Shown here: piece after piece, positions 7,439-19,400 of the stretch
Numbering within the stretch: the first letter of the stretch is position 1
Layout: every line of letters begins with the position of its first letter
Source of the DNA: Actinoplanes teichomyceticus ATCC 31121
Lineage (GTDB): Bacteria > Actinomycetota > Actinomycetes > Mycobacteriales > Micromonosporaceae
Assembly: GCF_003711105.1 (NCBI RefSeq)
Contig: NZ_CP023865.1
Span: 3,373,001 to 3,437,000, forward strand
Direction: 5' to 3'
Length of the DNA: 64,000 nucleotides
Position numbers and translations under genes: made by a program
The notes under the pieces: model-generated
The model's database searches: none
The model's input: only the letters and a program-made list of their open reading frames with translations
What the model was told of the DNA's origin: nothing

Positions 7439-10400
7439 TGACGAACGCGGTGCACAACGGCCGGCGACCAGGCCCGCTGCGGTTCTGCCTGACCGGCGCG
7501 GCCGACCTGACCGTGCAGTGCGCGGAGGCGATCCTGGCGGCCGGCCACCAGGTGGTCCTGATGGTGTCGGGCAGCCGCCGGGTGACCGACTGGGCGGCGC
7601 AGTCCGGCGTGCCGGTGCTCGCCGGCTTCGCCGCCCTGGACCCCGGCCGCGCCGAGGCGGACTTCGACTACCTGCTCAGCGTGGTCAACGGCACCATCCT
7701 GGACGCGGGCGTCCTCGCCCTGCCCCGGGTGTGCGCGATCAACTATCACGACGCGCCGCTGCCCCGGTACGCCGGCGTGCACGCCACCTCCTGGGCGATC
7801 CTCGACGGCGCGGCCCGTCACGGCATCACGTGGCACGTCATGACCGAGCGGGTCGACGGCGGCGCGATCCTGCTCCAGCGGACCTTCGACGTCCCGCCGG
7901 GGGCCAGCGCCTTCGACCTCAACCTGCGGTGCCACGAGGCCGCCCTGGACTCCTTCGCGGAGCTTCTGGAGCGGCTGGCCGCCGGCACCGTGCAGCCGCG
8001 TGAACAGCCGGCGGCCGGGCGGTCCTACTTCGGCGCGGCACGGCGCGAGCCCGGTGGCGGCCTGCTCTCCTGGAGCATGCCGGCCGAGCATCTCGACCGG
8101 ATCGTGCGCGCCCACACCCTGGGGCCGGTGACCAACACGCTGGGGACCGCCAAGGTCTGGCTGGACGGGGAGTGCTTCGTCGTCGCCGGGCTGGACGTCC
8201 TGGCGACCCGTGCGGCGGCGCCGGCGGGGACGGTGCTGGCGGTATCCGACGAGGGCGTCGACGTGTCCACGACGACGCGCGACGTGCGGCTGCGGGAGCT
8301 GACCGACCTCGGCGGCCGGCAGCGGGCCGCGGCCGCCGTACTGGCCGAGCGCGGTGGCCGGCCGGGCGCCCGGCTCACCGAGCCGGACGAGTCCACCCGG
8401 GCGCGGTACGGGCGGGCCCTCGCCGACTGCGCCGCGGACGAGACGTACTGCCGGCGGGCGCTGGAACGGGCGGCGCCGGTGGTCGCGCCGGTGGCCGCCG
8501 CGGAGGGGCCACGCGCCCGGGTCGCGGTCCGGCTGCCGCAGGCGTGGGAGCGGCGCCGCGCCGAGCTGCTCGGCCGCGACCATGCCGGCGCGGTCGTCAC
8601 CGCGCTCCTGCTGTACCTGGCCCAGGGCGGGGCCGGGCCGGTGTCGGTGTCGGTGTCCACGGCCGCCACCCGCGACCGGATCCGCGGACTGGAGGCCTTC
8701 CTGACCGACGGCGTGCCGATCACCCTCGCCATCGGGTCCGACGCCACCGCGGCCGGGCTCGTCGACGAGGTGGCGCGCCTGATCAGCACCGTCGACCGCC
8801 GCGGTGTCCACTCCCGGGACCTGCCGGTGCGGTACCGGACGCTGCCGCGGCGCACGCCGCCGGTGGGCGTCGTCGCCGACGCGGACGCCGACGTCCCGCC
8901 CCGCTGGCCGCTCACCCTGGTGGTCGAGCGCACCGGGCGGGTGTGGCTGGACTCCGCCCCCACGGCCGCCGGGCCCGGCTACGACACGGCCGGCCTGGAA
9001 CGCATCGCCGCCGGGCTGGCACAGGCGATGGACCGGCTGCTGACGGCGGCGGCCGGAACCGGCGGCCCGCCGGCCGTCGAAGCGCGGGACATCGCGGGGT
9101 GGGAGTGCGGGCCGCGGTCCGGCCGGGGTGACGCCGACCTGCTTACCGCCCTCGCCCGGCGGCTGGCCGGCGAGGGGGAACGCACCGCCGTCGTCTGCGC
9201 CGGCGCGGCGTACAGCTACCGGGACCTGGATCGCCGCTCGGCCGCGCTCGCGCAGCGGCTGCGGGCGGCCGGCGCCGGGCCCGAGACCACGGTCGCCGTG
9301 CACGGCGAGGCATCCGCAGAGTTGATCATCGCGTGTCTGGCCGTCCTGCGCGCCGGGGCGGTCTACGTGCCGGTGGATGCCGCCTGGCCCGCCGGGCGCA
9401 CAGCCGCCGTCCTCGCCGACGCCCGGCCGGCCGCGCTCGTCACCTGCGGGCCGACGGCACCGGCCTTCGACGGTCCCCGCCTGACGACCGGTCCCGGCGA
9501 CGACACCGGCGCCGGGCCGGCCGGGGAGTGGTCGCCGGTGCACCCGGACCAGGCCGCCTATCTGATGTACACCTCCGGCTCCACCGGCCGCCCCAAGGGC
9601 GTCGTCGTGACCCGGCGCGGCCTGACCAACCGGCTGCTGTGGTGGCAGGAACGTCACCCCGTCGACCCGGACGACGTGCTGTTGCAGACCGCCTCCTGCG
9701 GGTTCGACATCTCGGTGTGGGAGATTCTCGCCGGGCTGATCGCCGGAGCCCGGGTGGTGGTCTCCGAGCACCGGCGGTACGGGATCGTGCCGTACCTCAG
9801 CGACCTGCTGGTCAGCGAGCGGGTCACGGTGACCCACCTGGTGCCCTCGGTGCTGGAGCAGCTGGCCGGTGACGGTGCGCCCGGCGCCGGGCGCGGGCTG
9901 CGTCTCGTCGTGACCGGCGGGGAGGTCGTCACGCCGGCGCTGCGCGACAGGTGTCTGGCGTGGACCGGCGCGACGCTGGTGCAGGCCTACGGGCCGACCG
10001 AGGCCAGCATCAGCGTGCTGCACGGCCGGTGCCGGGCCGGGGAACCGGCCGACTGCGTCCCGCTCGGCACTGCCCTCAGCGACACCGCCGTGGCCATCGT
10101 GGACGGCGACGGGCGGCGGGTGCCGGCCGGGGTGGCCGGGGAACTGGTCGTCGCCGGCGCGGCGCTGGCCCGCGGCTACCACGGGCGCCCCGCCGAGACG
10201 GCGGCCCGGTTCCGCCCGGACGCGCTGGGCCTGGACCACACCGGCGCGGGCCGCGTGTACCACACCGGCGACCGGGCCCGGTACCTGCCCGACGGCACCG
10301 TCCAGTTCCTGGGCCGGGTCGACGACGAGCTGAAGATCCACGGTCACCGGGTCGACCCCGCGGCGATCGAGGCGCTGCTGCACGCCGTGCCCGGGGTCCG

Positions 10401-13400
10401 CCGGGCGGTGGTGCGCCCGGCCACGGACGCCGCCGGTGGCACCCGGCTGGTCGCGTACGTGACCGGTGACCACGACGACCCGGCCGTGCTGCGCGCCCAC
10501 CTGGCGGAGCAGCTCCCGCAGCCGCTGGTGCCGACCGGATGGGTCATCCTCGACGCTCTCCCGCTCACCCCGACCGGCAAGGTCGACCACCGGGCGCTGC
10601 CGGACGTGGGGGCCGGCGGCACCGGCGCCCCGGTGACCGGCCGGCCACCGCGCAGCGAACTGGAGCGCGACCTGTGCCGGCTGTGGGCGCGCCTGCTCGG
10701 CGTCGCCGAGGTCCACCCGGACGACGACTTCTTCGCCCTCGGTGGACACTCCCTGGTCGCGACCCGGGTCATCGCCGCCGTCTGGGCCGAGCACGACATC
10801 CGGCTCACCTTCAGCGACGTGATGGGCTCGCGTACGGTCGCCGCGCTCGCCTCGCTGGTGCAGGACCGCCGCGGCGCGGCCGAAGCCCCCGGCAGCCCGC
10901 CGCCCGGGGCCGCCGGACCCGGTCCGGAGGGCCCGTTGGCGCTGACCGCCGCCCAGTTGCGGGTGCTCTTCGAGGAGGAGTTCCTGGGCGGTCCCGGCGT
11001 GTTCAGCGTGCCGGTCACCACCCGGTGGCGCGGGCCGGTGGACGAGGCGCGGCTGCGCGCCGCGCTCAACGGCCTCGCCGCCCGGCACCCGTTGCTGCGC
11101 GCCGGCGTGCTGGCCGGCGGTGAGCAGCCACGGCTCGTGCTCGCCGACCGCGTCGAGGTCCCGTTCGCGGTCAGCGACCTCGGCGCGCTGCCGCCGGCGG
11201 AGCGCGACGAGCGGCTCGACGCGGAGCTCGCCGCCATGCTCAGCGAACCGTTCGAGCTGGCGCGACCGCCGCTGCTGCGGGCCCGGCTGATCCGTCTCGG
11301 CGGCGACGAGTCGGTCTTCGCCGTGGTGCTGCACCACCTGGTCTGCGACCGCTGGTCGATGGAGGTCCTCTTCGACGACCTGCACCGGCTCTACGACGCC
11401 GCGGAGCCACCCTCGCCGGCAGCACCGGACGCGGTGCTCGCCCTCCTGCGCCACCTGCAGGCCCGTGACGCGTCCTCCGCGGAGCGGGACCTGTCCTACT
11501 GGGCGGGCCGCCTCGCCGGCGTGGAGTTCGACAGCGAACTGCGGGTGGGCCGGCGTGCCGTGGACGGGCACGGCCACCTCGCCGGCTCGTGGCGGTGGCA
11601 TCTGCCGCCCGAGCTGACCGATCGTCTGCGCCGGCTCTGCGCCGACCGCGCCGTCACGCCGTTCATGGTGCTGCTGGCCGCGTTCCAGACCCTGCTGCAC
11701 CGCTACTCCGACGGCGACGACGTCGTCGTGGGCACCCCGGTGGCCGACCGGGACAGCCCGCACGCCGCGACGCTGGTGGGCATGCTGGTGAACACGGTGC
11801 CGCTGCACGCGCACCTCGGTGGTGACCCGTCGTTCGCCGGTCTGCTGGACGACGTCCGGCGTACCACGCTGGCCGCCCTGGAACACCACGCGGTGCCGAT
11901 CGACCAGCTCAGCCGCCGGTTGGGCCGGCGTCGGGGGCTGGGCCACCACCCGCTGATCAGGTACCTGCTGGTGTGGGAGGACTCCCCGGGGGTGGTGGCC
12001 CGGCTCCCCGGGGTGGTCGCCGAGGCCAGGACCCCACCGGTACGGGTGACCGCCTTCGATCTCACCCTCATCGCGCGCGCCGACCAGGCCACCGTCGGCC
12101 TGGAGCTGGAGTTCAACCGCGACCGGTTCGACGAGCAGGCGGCCCGGCTGCTCGCGTCCTCCTTCACCGATCTGCTCCGCGCCCTGCTCGCCGACCCGGA
12201 CGCCCGCGTCGGCGCCGTGGCGCTCGCGCCGCTGCTGCCGGACGGCTCCGCCGCCGTGGCCCGGCCTGCCGCGCCGGATGCGGCCCTGGTCGTCTCCCTG
12301 GTGGAGGCGGCGATCCGCGAGCACCCCACGGCCGTGTGCCTGGTCGACGGCGCCCGCCAGGTCAGCTACGCCGAGCTGGGTGAGTACGCCGACGCGGTGG
12401 CGGCCGCGATCGGCGCCACCGGCGCGGCGGCCGGGTCGGTGGTGGGCGTCTGCCTGCCCCGGTCGGCCGCGTTCGTGGGCACGCTGCTCGGCGTGCTGAA
12501 ATCCGGTGCGGCGTTCCTCCCGCTCGATCCCGGCGACCCGGACCAGCGCCTGCACCGGCAGCTCGCCATCGGCGCGGCGTCGGCCGTGGTGACCGGCGCG
12601 GAGTTCGCCGGGCGGTTCGCCGGCACCGGGCTGCCGGTCGTCGACGCCGACGCGCCGGCCGCCGGACCGCCGGTCACCGGGCCGTCCGCGTCACCCCACG
12701 ACCCGGCATATGTGATCTTCACGTCGGGCTCGTCCGGGGAGCCCAAGGGTGTCGTGGTCGAGAACCACTCGTTCACCGATCACGTCCGGTGGGCGGGCCG
12801 CGAGTTCGGACTCGGACCGCAGGACCGGGTGCTGCAGTTCTGCGCGCCGACCTTCGACGTGATGGTCGAGGAGATCTTCCCGACCCTCTGCGCGGGCGCG
12901 CGGCTCGTGCTGCGTTCCCCGGACGCGGCCGGCTCGGTGGAGGCGCTCACGGCCGAGTGCGCACGCTCCGGCGTGACCGTGGTGAACCTGCCGACCGGGT
13001 ACTGGACCGAGCTGACGGCCGCCCTCGCCGACGGCGATGTCCGCCTGCCGTCCACGCTGCGGCTGTGCGTCATCGGCGGGGAGCAGGTCCCGGCGGGTGC
13101 GCTCGGGCAGTGGCACGCCCGGGTCGCCCCGCAACGGCCGGACGTCCGGCTGCTCAACGCCTACGGACCCACCGAGACCACGGTCGGGGCCACCGTGCAG
13201 GACCTGACCGGCGCGTCCGGCGGCGACGTGGCGATCGGCGCGCCGATCCCGGGCACCCGCATCTACGTCCTCGACCGCTACCTGTCCCCGGTGCCGGACG
13301 GGGTGGTCGGGGAGCTGTGCATCGCCGGCGCGAGCGTCGCCCGCGGCTATGCCGCACGACCCGGCCTGACCGCCGAACGGTTCCTGCCCGACCCCCTCGT

Positions 13401-16400
13401 CCCGGGCGAGCGCATGTTCCGCACCGGCGACCTGGGCTACCGGCGCGGCGGCGTGCTGTACTTCGTGGGCCGGGCCGACCGCCAGGTCAAGCTGCGCGGG
13501 TTCCGGATCGAGCCGGACGAGATCGAACGCGCGCTGGCGGCCCATCCGCTGGTCCGGGAGGCTGCCGTCCTGGTCGCCCCCGGCGCCGGCGGGCCGCGGC
13601 TGGTGGCCTTCGCCGCGACCTCCGGGCCGGTCGAGGCGGACACCCTGCGTACGCACCTGGCCGGCATGTTGCCGGGGTTCATGCTCCCCACGGCGGTCCG
13701 GACCGTGCCCGCGCTGCCGCGTACGGCGGCCGGCAAGGTGGACCACCGGGCGCTGCCCCTCGGCGACCTGAGCGCCGAGCGGACGGCCGCCACCCCGGCT
13801 GCGGACGAGCGCGAACAGCGGGTGTGTGCCGCCTGGGCCGCGGCGCTCGGCGTCGAGCAGGTCGGCGTCGACGACGACTTCTTCGCGCTGGGCGGGCACT
13901 CGCTGCTCGCCATGCGGCTGGTCCGCCAGATGCAGCGGCTCGGCTACCCCGGGCTGACGGTGCGTACCCTGTTCGAATTCCCCACCATCGCCGGCCTGCG
14001 TGCGCTGCGCAGCTCGTCCGCGGACGCCCCGGCGGCCGTGGCGGACCGGCCACCGGTCGCCGTGGCGCCGCTGTCGTGGACCCAGCTGGGCATCTGGCTG
14101 CAGGCGAGCGCGGCGCCGAGCAGCGCCTACCACATGCCGGTCGTCGTCCGCCTGACCGGCCCGCTCGACGTCGACGCGCTTCGTGCGGCGCTGACCCGGC
14201 TGACGGACCGCCACGACGTGCTGCGCTGTGCCGTCACCGAGGACGGCGACGAGCCGGCGCTGGTACCCCGCCCGCGGGTGGCGGTGCCGTTCGTGACGGC
14301 GGACCTGGCCGGCCCGCTGGAGCAGGAGGTGCACCGGCTCGTCACGCCGCTCTTCGACCTGCGGTCCGGGCCGCCGCTGCGGGCCACCCTGCTGCGCGAC
14401 GGACCCGGGCGGCACGTTCTCGTCCTGGTGATCCACCACATCGCGGCCGACGGCTGGTCGGCTCAGCTGGTGGTGGACGAGCTGGCCGAGCTGTACGCCG
14501 GTGACCGCCCGGCGCCGCCGCGGCCCGGCTCCTTCGTGGCGTACGCGGCGGCCGAGCGGGCCGCGGCGCCGGATACGGCCGCGCTGCAGTTCTGGCGGCG
14601 CACCCTGGACTCCCTCCCCGAGCAGCTCGACCTGCCGGCCGACCGGTCACCGCGGCGGACGCGGTCGGCGACGCGGCACGTCTGCCGGCGACCCGTGCCG
14701 GAGGCGACGGTGCGGGGCCTGCGCGAGATCGCCCGGGAACACCACGCCACGCTGTTCCTGGCGCTGCTGGCCGTCACCCAGGCCTGGCTCGCCCGCTGCT
14801 GCCGGTCCGACGACATCGTGGTGGGGACGCCGGTCGCCGTCCGCGACGAGCCGGAGCTGCACACGGTCGTCGGGCCGTTGGTGACGATGGTGCCGGCCCG
14901 GGTCGCGGTCCACCCGTACGGCTCGTTCGCCGACCACCTGACGCGTAGCCGCCGCGCGGTGCTCGACGCCTTCGATCACAAGCACGTCCCCGCCCAGCGG
15001 ATCGCGGAGGAGGCCCTCGGCGCCGACCGTGCCCGGCTGGGCAACCCCCTCACCCGGGTGGTCTTCGACGTCGACGAGGCGCCGGAGCCGGCGACGACCC
15101 GGGCCCACGCGGCTTTCGCGGCCCGCGGGCTCCACGCCGAGGTGCTGGTCACCCCGCCCGTGGCCGGCGCTTTCGACCTGGAGGTCACCGTCCGGCTCGA
15201 CGGCCGGGGCGGCACGCTCGAGGTCCGGGGCGCCGACGACCTGTTCAGCCGAGCGCAACTGGAACACCTGGTCGCGGCGTGGACCTGCCTTGCCGGGCAG
15301 GCCGCCGCCGACCCCGGCGCGCGGCTCGCCGACCTGGACCTGCTCGAACCGCAGCGGCGCCGCGAGGTGCTGTCCTGGGCCGAGCGTGCCCCGCGCCGGC
15401 AGCTGCCCGCCGGTGGCGTGGCCGCGCTCGTGGCGGCCCGGGCGGCGGCGACACCCGACGCCCCGGCGGTCCGCGCCGACGAGCGCCGGTTGACGTACCG
15501 GGAACTCGACGACCTCGCCGACCGGGTCGCCGGCCGGCTGCTCGACGAGGGGCTGCCGGTCGAGGGGCGGGTCGCGGTCGGGCTGGGCCGGTCGGCGGTG
15601 CTGCCCGCCGTCGTCCTCGGCATCTGGCGCGCCGGCGGCGTGTACGTGCCGCTGGACCCGCAACATCCGGCCGCCCGCCTGCGTCAGATCATCGACGACT
15701 GCCGGCCGTACCGGGTGGTCACCGACCGGACCGACCTCGGCGTCGCCACGGTCGGCGTCGCGGAGCTGTCCACCGGCCCGGCCGACCGGCCGCGGCGGAC
15801 GCCGGACGGCGACCAGCTCGCCTACCTGACCTACACCTCCGGCTCCACCGGAGAACCGAAGGGGGTGATGTGCACCCACCGCGGCCTGCTCAACCAGCTG
15901 CTGTGGTCGCAGGACCACTACCCGCTGGAGCCCGGCCAGAGCCTGTTGCAGGTCGCCGCGACCGGGTTCGACATCTCGCTGTGGGAGATGTTCCACCCGC
16001 TGGTCCACGGCGGCCGGCTCGTCGTCCTGCCCGAGGGGCGCCAGACCGACGTACCGGCGATCGCGGAGCTCGTCGCCGGTGCGGACGTCGCCGTCGTGCA
16101 CCTGGTGCCGACGCTGCTCGACGCGCTGCTGTCCGAGCCGCTCGCCGGCCGGGCGCCGCACCTGCGCCACGTGGTCTGCGGCGGCGAACGGATGCCGGCG
16201 GGGCTGCCCCGGCGGTTCGCCCGGTGGAGCGACGCGACGCTGCACCACACGTACGGACCGACCGAGGCGTCGATCATCGTCACGCACCACGAGTGCGCCG
16301 GCGCGTCCGGGCCGCCGCCGCTGGGCGAGCCGGTCACGAACACGCGGATCTACGTGCTGGACGCCGCGGGCGCGCCGGTGCCGCCCGGGGTGGTCGGCGA

Positions 16401-19400
16401 GATCCACATCGCCGGGGACGGGCTCGCCCGCGGCTACCTGCACCGGCCCGCCGCCACCGCGGCGGTGTTCGTGCCCGACCCGTACGCCGGCCGGCCCGGC
16501 GCACGCATGTACCGCACCGGCGACCTCGGACGCCACGGGCCGGACGGCACGCTGCACTTCGTCGGGCGGATCGACCGCCAGCTCAAGCAGGGCGGGGTGC
16601 GCGTCGAACCGGCCGAGGTCGAGCACGTGCTCGCCGAGCTGCCCGGCGTGTCCGGCTGTGCCGTGGTGCCCCGGGACACACCGGACGGCCGCCGGGTCCT
16701 CGTCGGTTACCTGGTCGCGTCGCGGACGGTCGACGACCCGGTGGCGTGGTGCCGGCAGGTCGGCGAGGCGCTGCGGGAACGCCTGCCCCGCGCGCTCGTG
16801 CCGGCCGCCCTGGAACCGGTCGATGCGCTGCCGCTCGGGGTCAACGGCAAGCTAGACGTGGCCGCGCTGCCGCCACCGGCGCGGTGGGGGCGGGCACGGA
16901 CCGGCCGGGCCGCGGCCACCGAGGTCGAGCGGCTGCTGGCCGAGGTCTGGACCGAGGTGCTGCCGACCCGTGCGGTCGGTGCCGACGACAACTTCTTCGA
17001 GGCGGGCGGGGACTCGGTCAGCGCCATCCGGATGGTGGCCCGGGCGCGCGCCGCCGGCCTGCGCCTGGACGTCGGGCAGGTCCTGCGGTCGTCGTCGTTG
17101 GCCGAACTCGCGGCACTGGCGCGCGTGGAACCGGACGGGACGGCTGCCGCCGAGGTGGTCCGACCCGGCGACGACGGCCCGCGGCGGCTGTGGCCGACGC
17201 CCGCGCAAGCCGCCTTCCTCGACGTCAAGCACAGCCGGCCGCACCACTTCAACCAGGCCTGCCTGCTCCAGCCGCGGGAGCCGCTGGACCCGGTGGCGCT
17301 GCACGAGGCGATGCGCGCGGTCGCGGTCCATCACGAGGCGCTGCGGCTGCGATTGACCGGCAACGGCGAGCTCGTGCTGGCCGACGCGGGGCAGCCGGCC
17401 GAGCGGCTGGCCCGCCTGGTCGTCGCGGCCGAGCCACTCGGCGCCGACCTGACCGAGGCCGCCAGGCCGGTGCACGAGGGCATGGACCTGGCCGACGGGC
17501 CGCTGTTCGGCGCGCTGCTGGGGCAGCGACGGGACGGCTCGCGGGTCCTGCTGCTGGCCGCGCACCACCTCGCCGTGGACACCGCCTCCTGGGACGAGAT
17601 CGTCGCGGACCTGGAGAGCGCCTACCGGGCGGTGACCGGCCACGAGCCGGTACGGCTGCCCGCCCCGCCGACCACCTTCGGCGACCTCGCGGCGGTCCTG
17701 CCCCGCCTGGCGGAGCTGGACGCGGTCCGCGCCCAGGAGCCGTACTGGCGGGAGCAGCTGGGCACGCCGGCGCCGCTGCCGGCCGACGAGCCGGGCCCGG
17801 CGCCGGCCGCGCCGCTCACCACCCGACTCGACCGGGCCGCCGGCGACCTGCTCCTGTCCCGGCTCGGCAGGCACCGGGTCCGGATCGAGGAGGCCCTGCT
17901 GACCGGGGTGGCGCAGACCGTCGCGGAGTGGACGGGTGACCGCGAGGTGGCGCTCCTGCGGGAGGCCCACGGCCGTGACGACCTGCCCGGACGCCCGGAC
18001 GTCACCCGTACCGTCGGATGGCTCACCAGCGTGCACCCGCTGCGGTTGGTCCTGCCCGAGGACGGCGGTCCGGTCCCGTGCCTGCGCGCCGTCCGGCAGC
18101 AGGTGCAGGGCATCCCGGCCGGCGGCGTCGGGTACGGGCTGTTGCGCCGCTACGGCGACGACCCGCAGCTGCGCGCGGCGGCCGAGCCGGAGATCACGGT
18201 GAACTATCTCGGCTCGACCGCCGGTGGCGCCGGGACCGGGCTGCTGCCCCGCGCCGCCGTCCAGGACCTGGGCGAGTACGCCGCCGACGGCGACGGACCG
18301 CAGCCGGCACTGGAGCTGCTGGCCGGCGTGGACCGGGACGGCATCTGGGCGCAGTGGCGGTACGACGGCGCCCGCCTGGCCGCGCCCACCGTGCGGCGGC
18401 TGGCCGACGAGCTCTGGGCGCGACTGCGTGACCTGGCGGACGCCCTGGCCGGTCCGGTCGGCATCGCCGCGACGCCCGCGGACCATCCGGACGTCGACCT
18501 GACCCCGGAGCAGCTGCGGGCCGTTCTCGCCGACCGGCCGGGGGCACGGCAGATCCTGCCGCTGGCTCCCGCGCAGCAGGGCATGCTGGCCCACTCGCTG
18601 GCGCAGCGCGCCTCGTCGGCGTACCACACCCAGATGGTGTTCGCCGTCGAGGGCGAGGTGGACGAGGCGGCGTTGCGCTCCGCCTGGCAGACGGTCTGCG
18701 ACCGGTTCGGCGTCTTCCGTACGGCGTTCCTGCACGACGGGCTCGACGACCCGGTGCAGGTCGTCTACGAGCCCGGCAGCTGCGCGATGGACTGGCGGCG
18801 GCATGAGCGGCCGGCGGAGGCGGCGCCGCCGGCCGACCCCGGCGAGCTCCCGGCCGACCCCGGCGAGCTCCCGGCCGACCCCGGCGAGCTCCCGGCCGAC
18901 CCCGGCGAGCTCCCGGCCGACCCCGGCGAGCTCCCGGCCGTCCTGGGCGACGTGCTCGCCGCCGACCGGGCCGAGCCGTTCCGGCTGGACCGGCCCCGGC
19001 CGGCCCGGTGGCACTGGGTCGACGCCGGGTCCGCCGGCCGGTGGCTGGTCTGGAGCCACCACCACATCCTGGTGGACGGGTGGAGCCTGCCGGTCGTGCT
19101 GGAGGCGGTCGCCGACGCCTACGCCACCCAGGACGATCCGGTCCGGACGCCGCCGGCCGTCGGGTACGCCGAGTACCTGCGCTGGCTTCGCCGCGCCGAC
19201 CGGGAGGCGGACGCCGCGTACTGGCGGCAGACCCTGGCCGACGCGACCAGCCCCGCCCGGTTCAGCCACGGGCCGGCGGCGGCGGGGCACCGGACGGTCT
19301 CGCAGCGGCTGGCGGAGCCGCACACCGCCCGGCTGGCCCGGATCGCCGAGCGCCACCGGGTGACGCTCAACACGCTGGTGCTGTCGGCCTGGTCGGTGTT

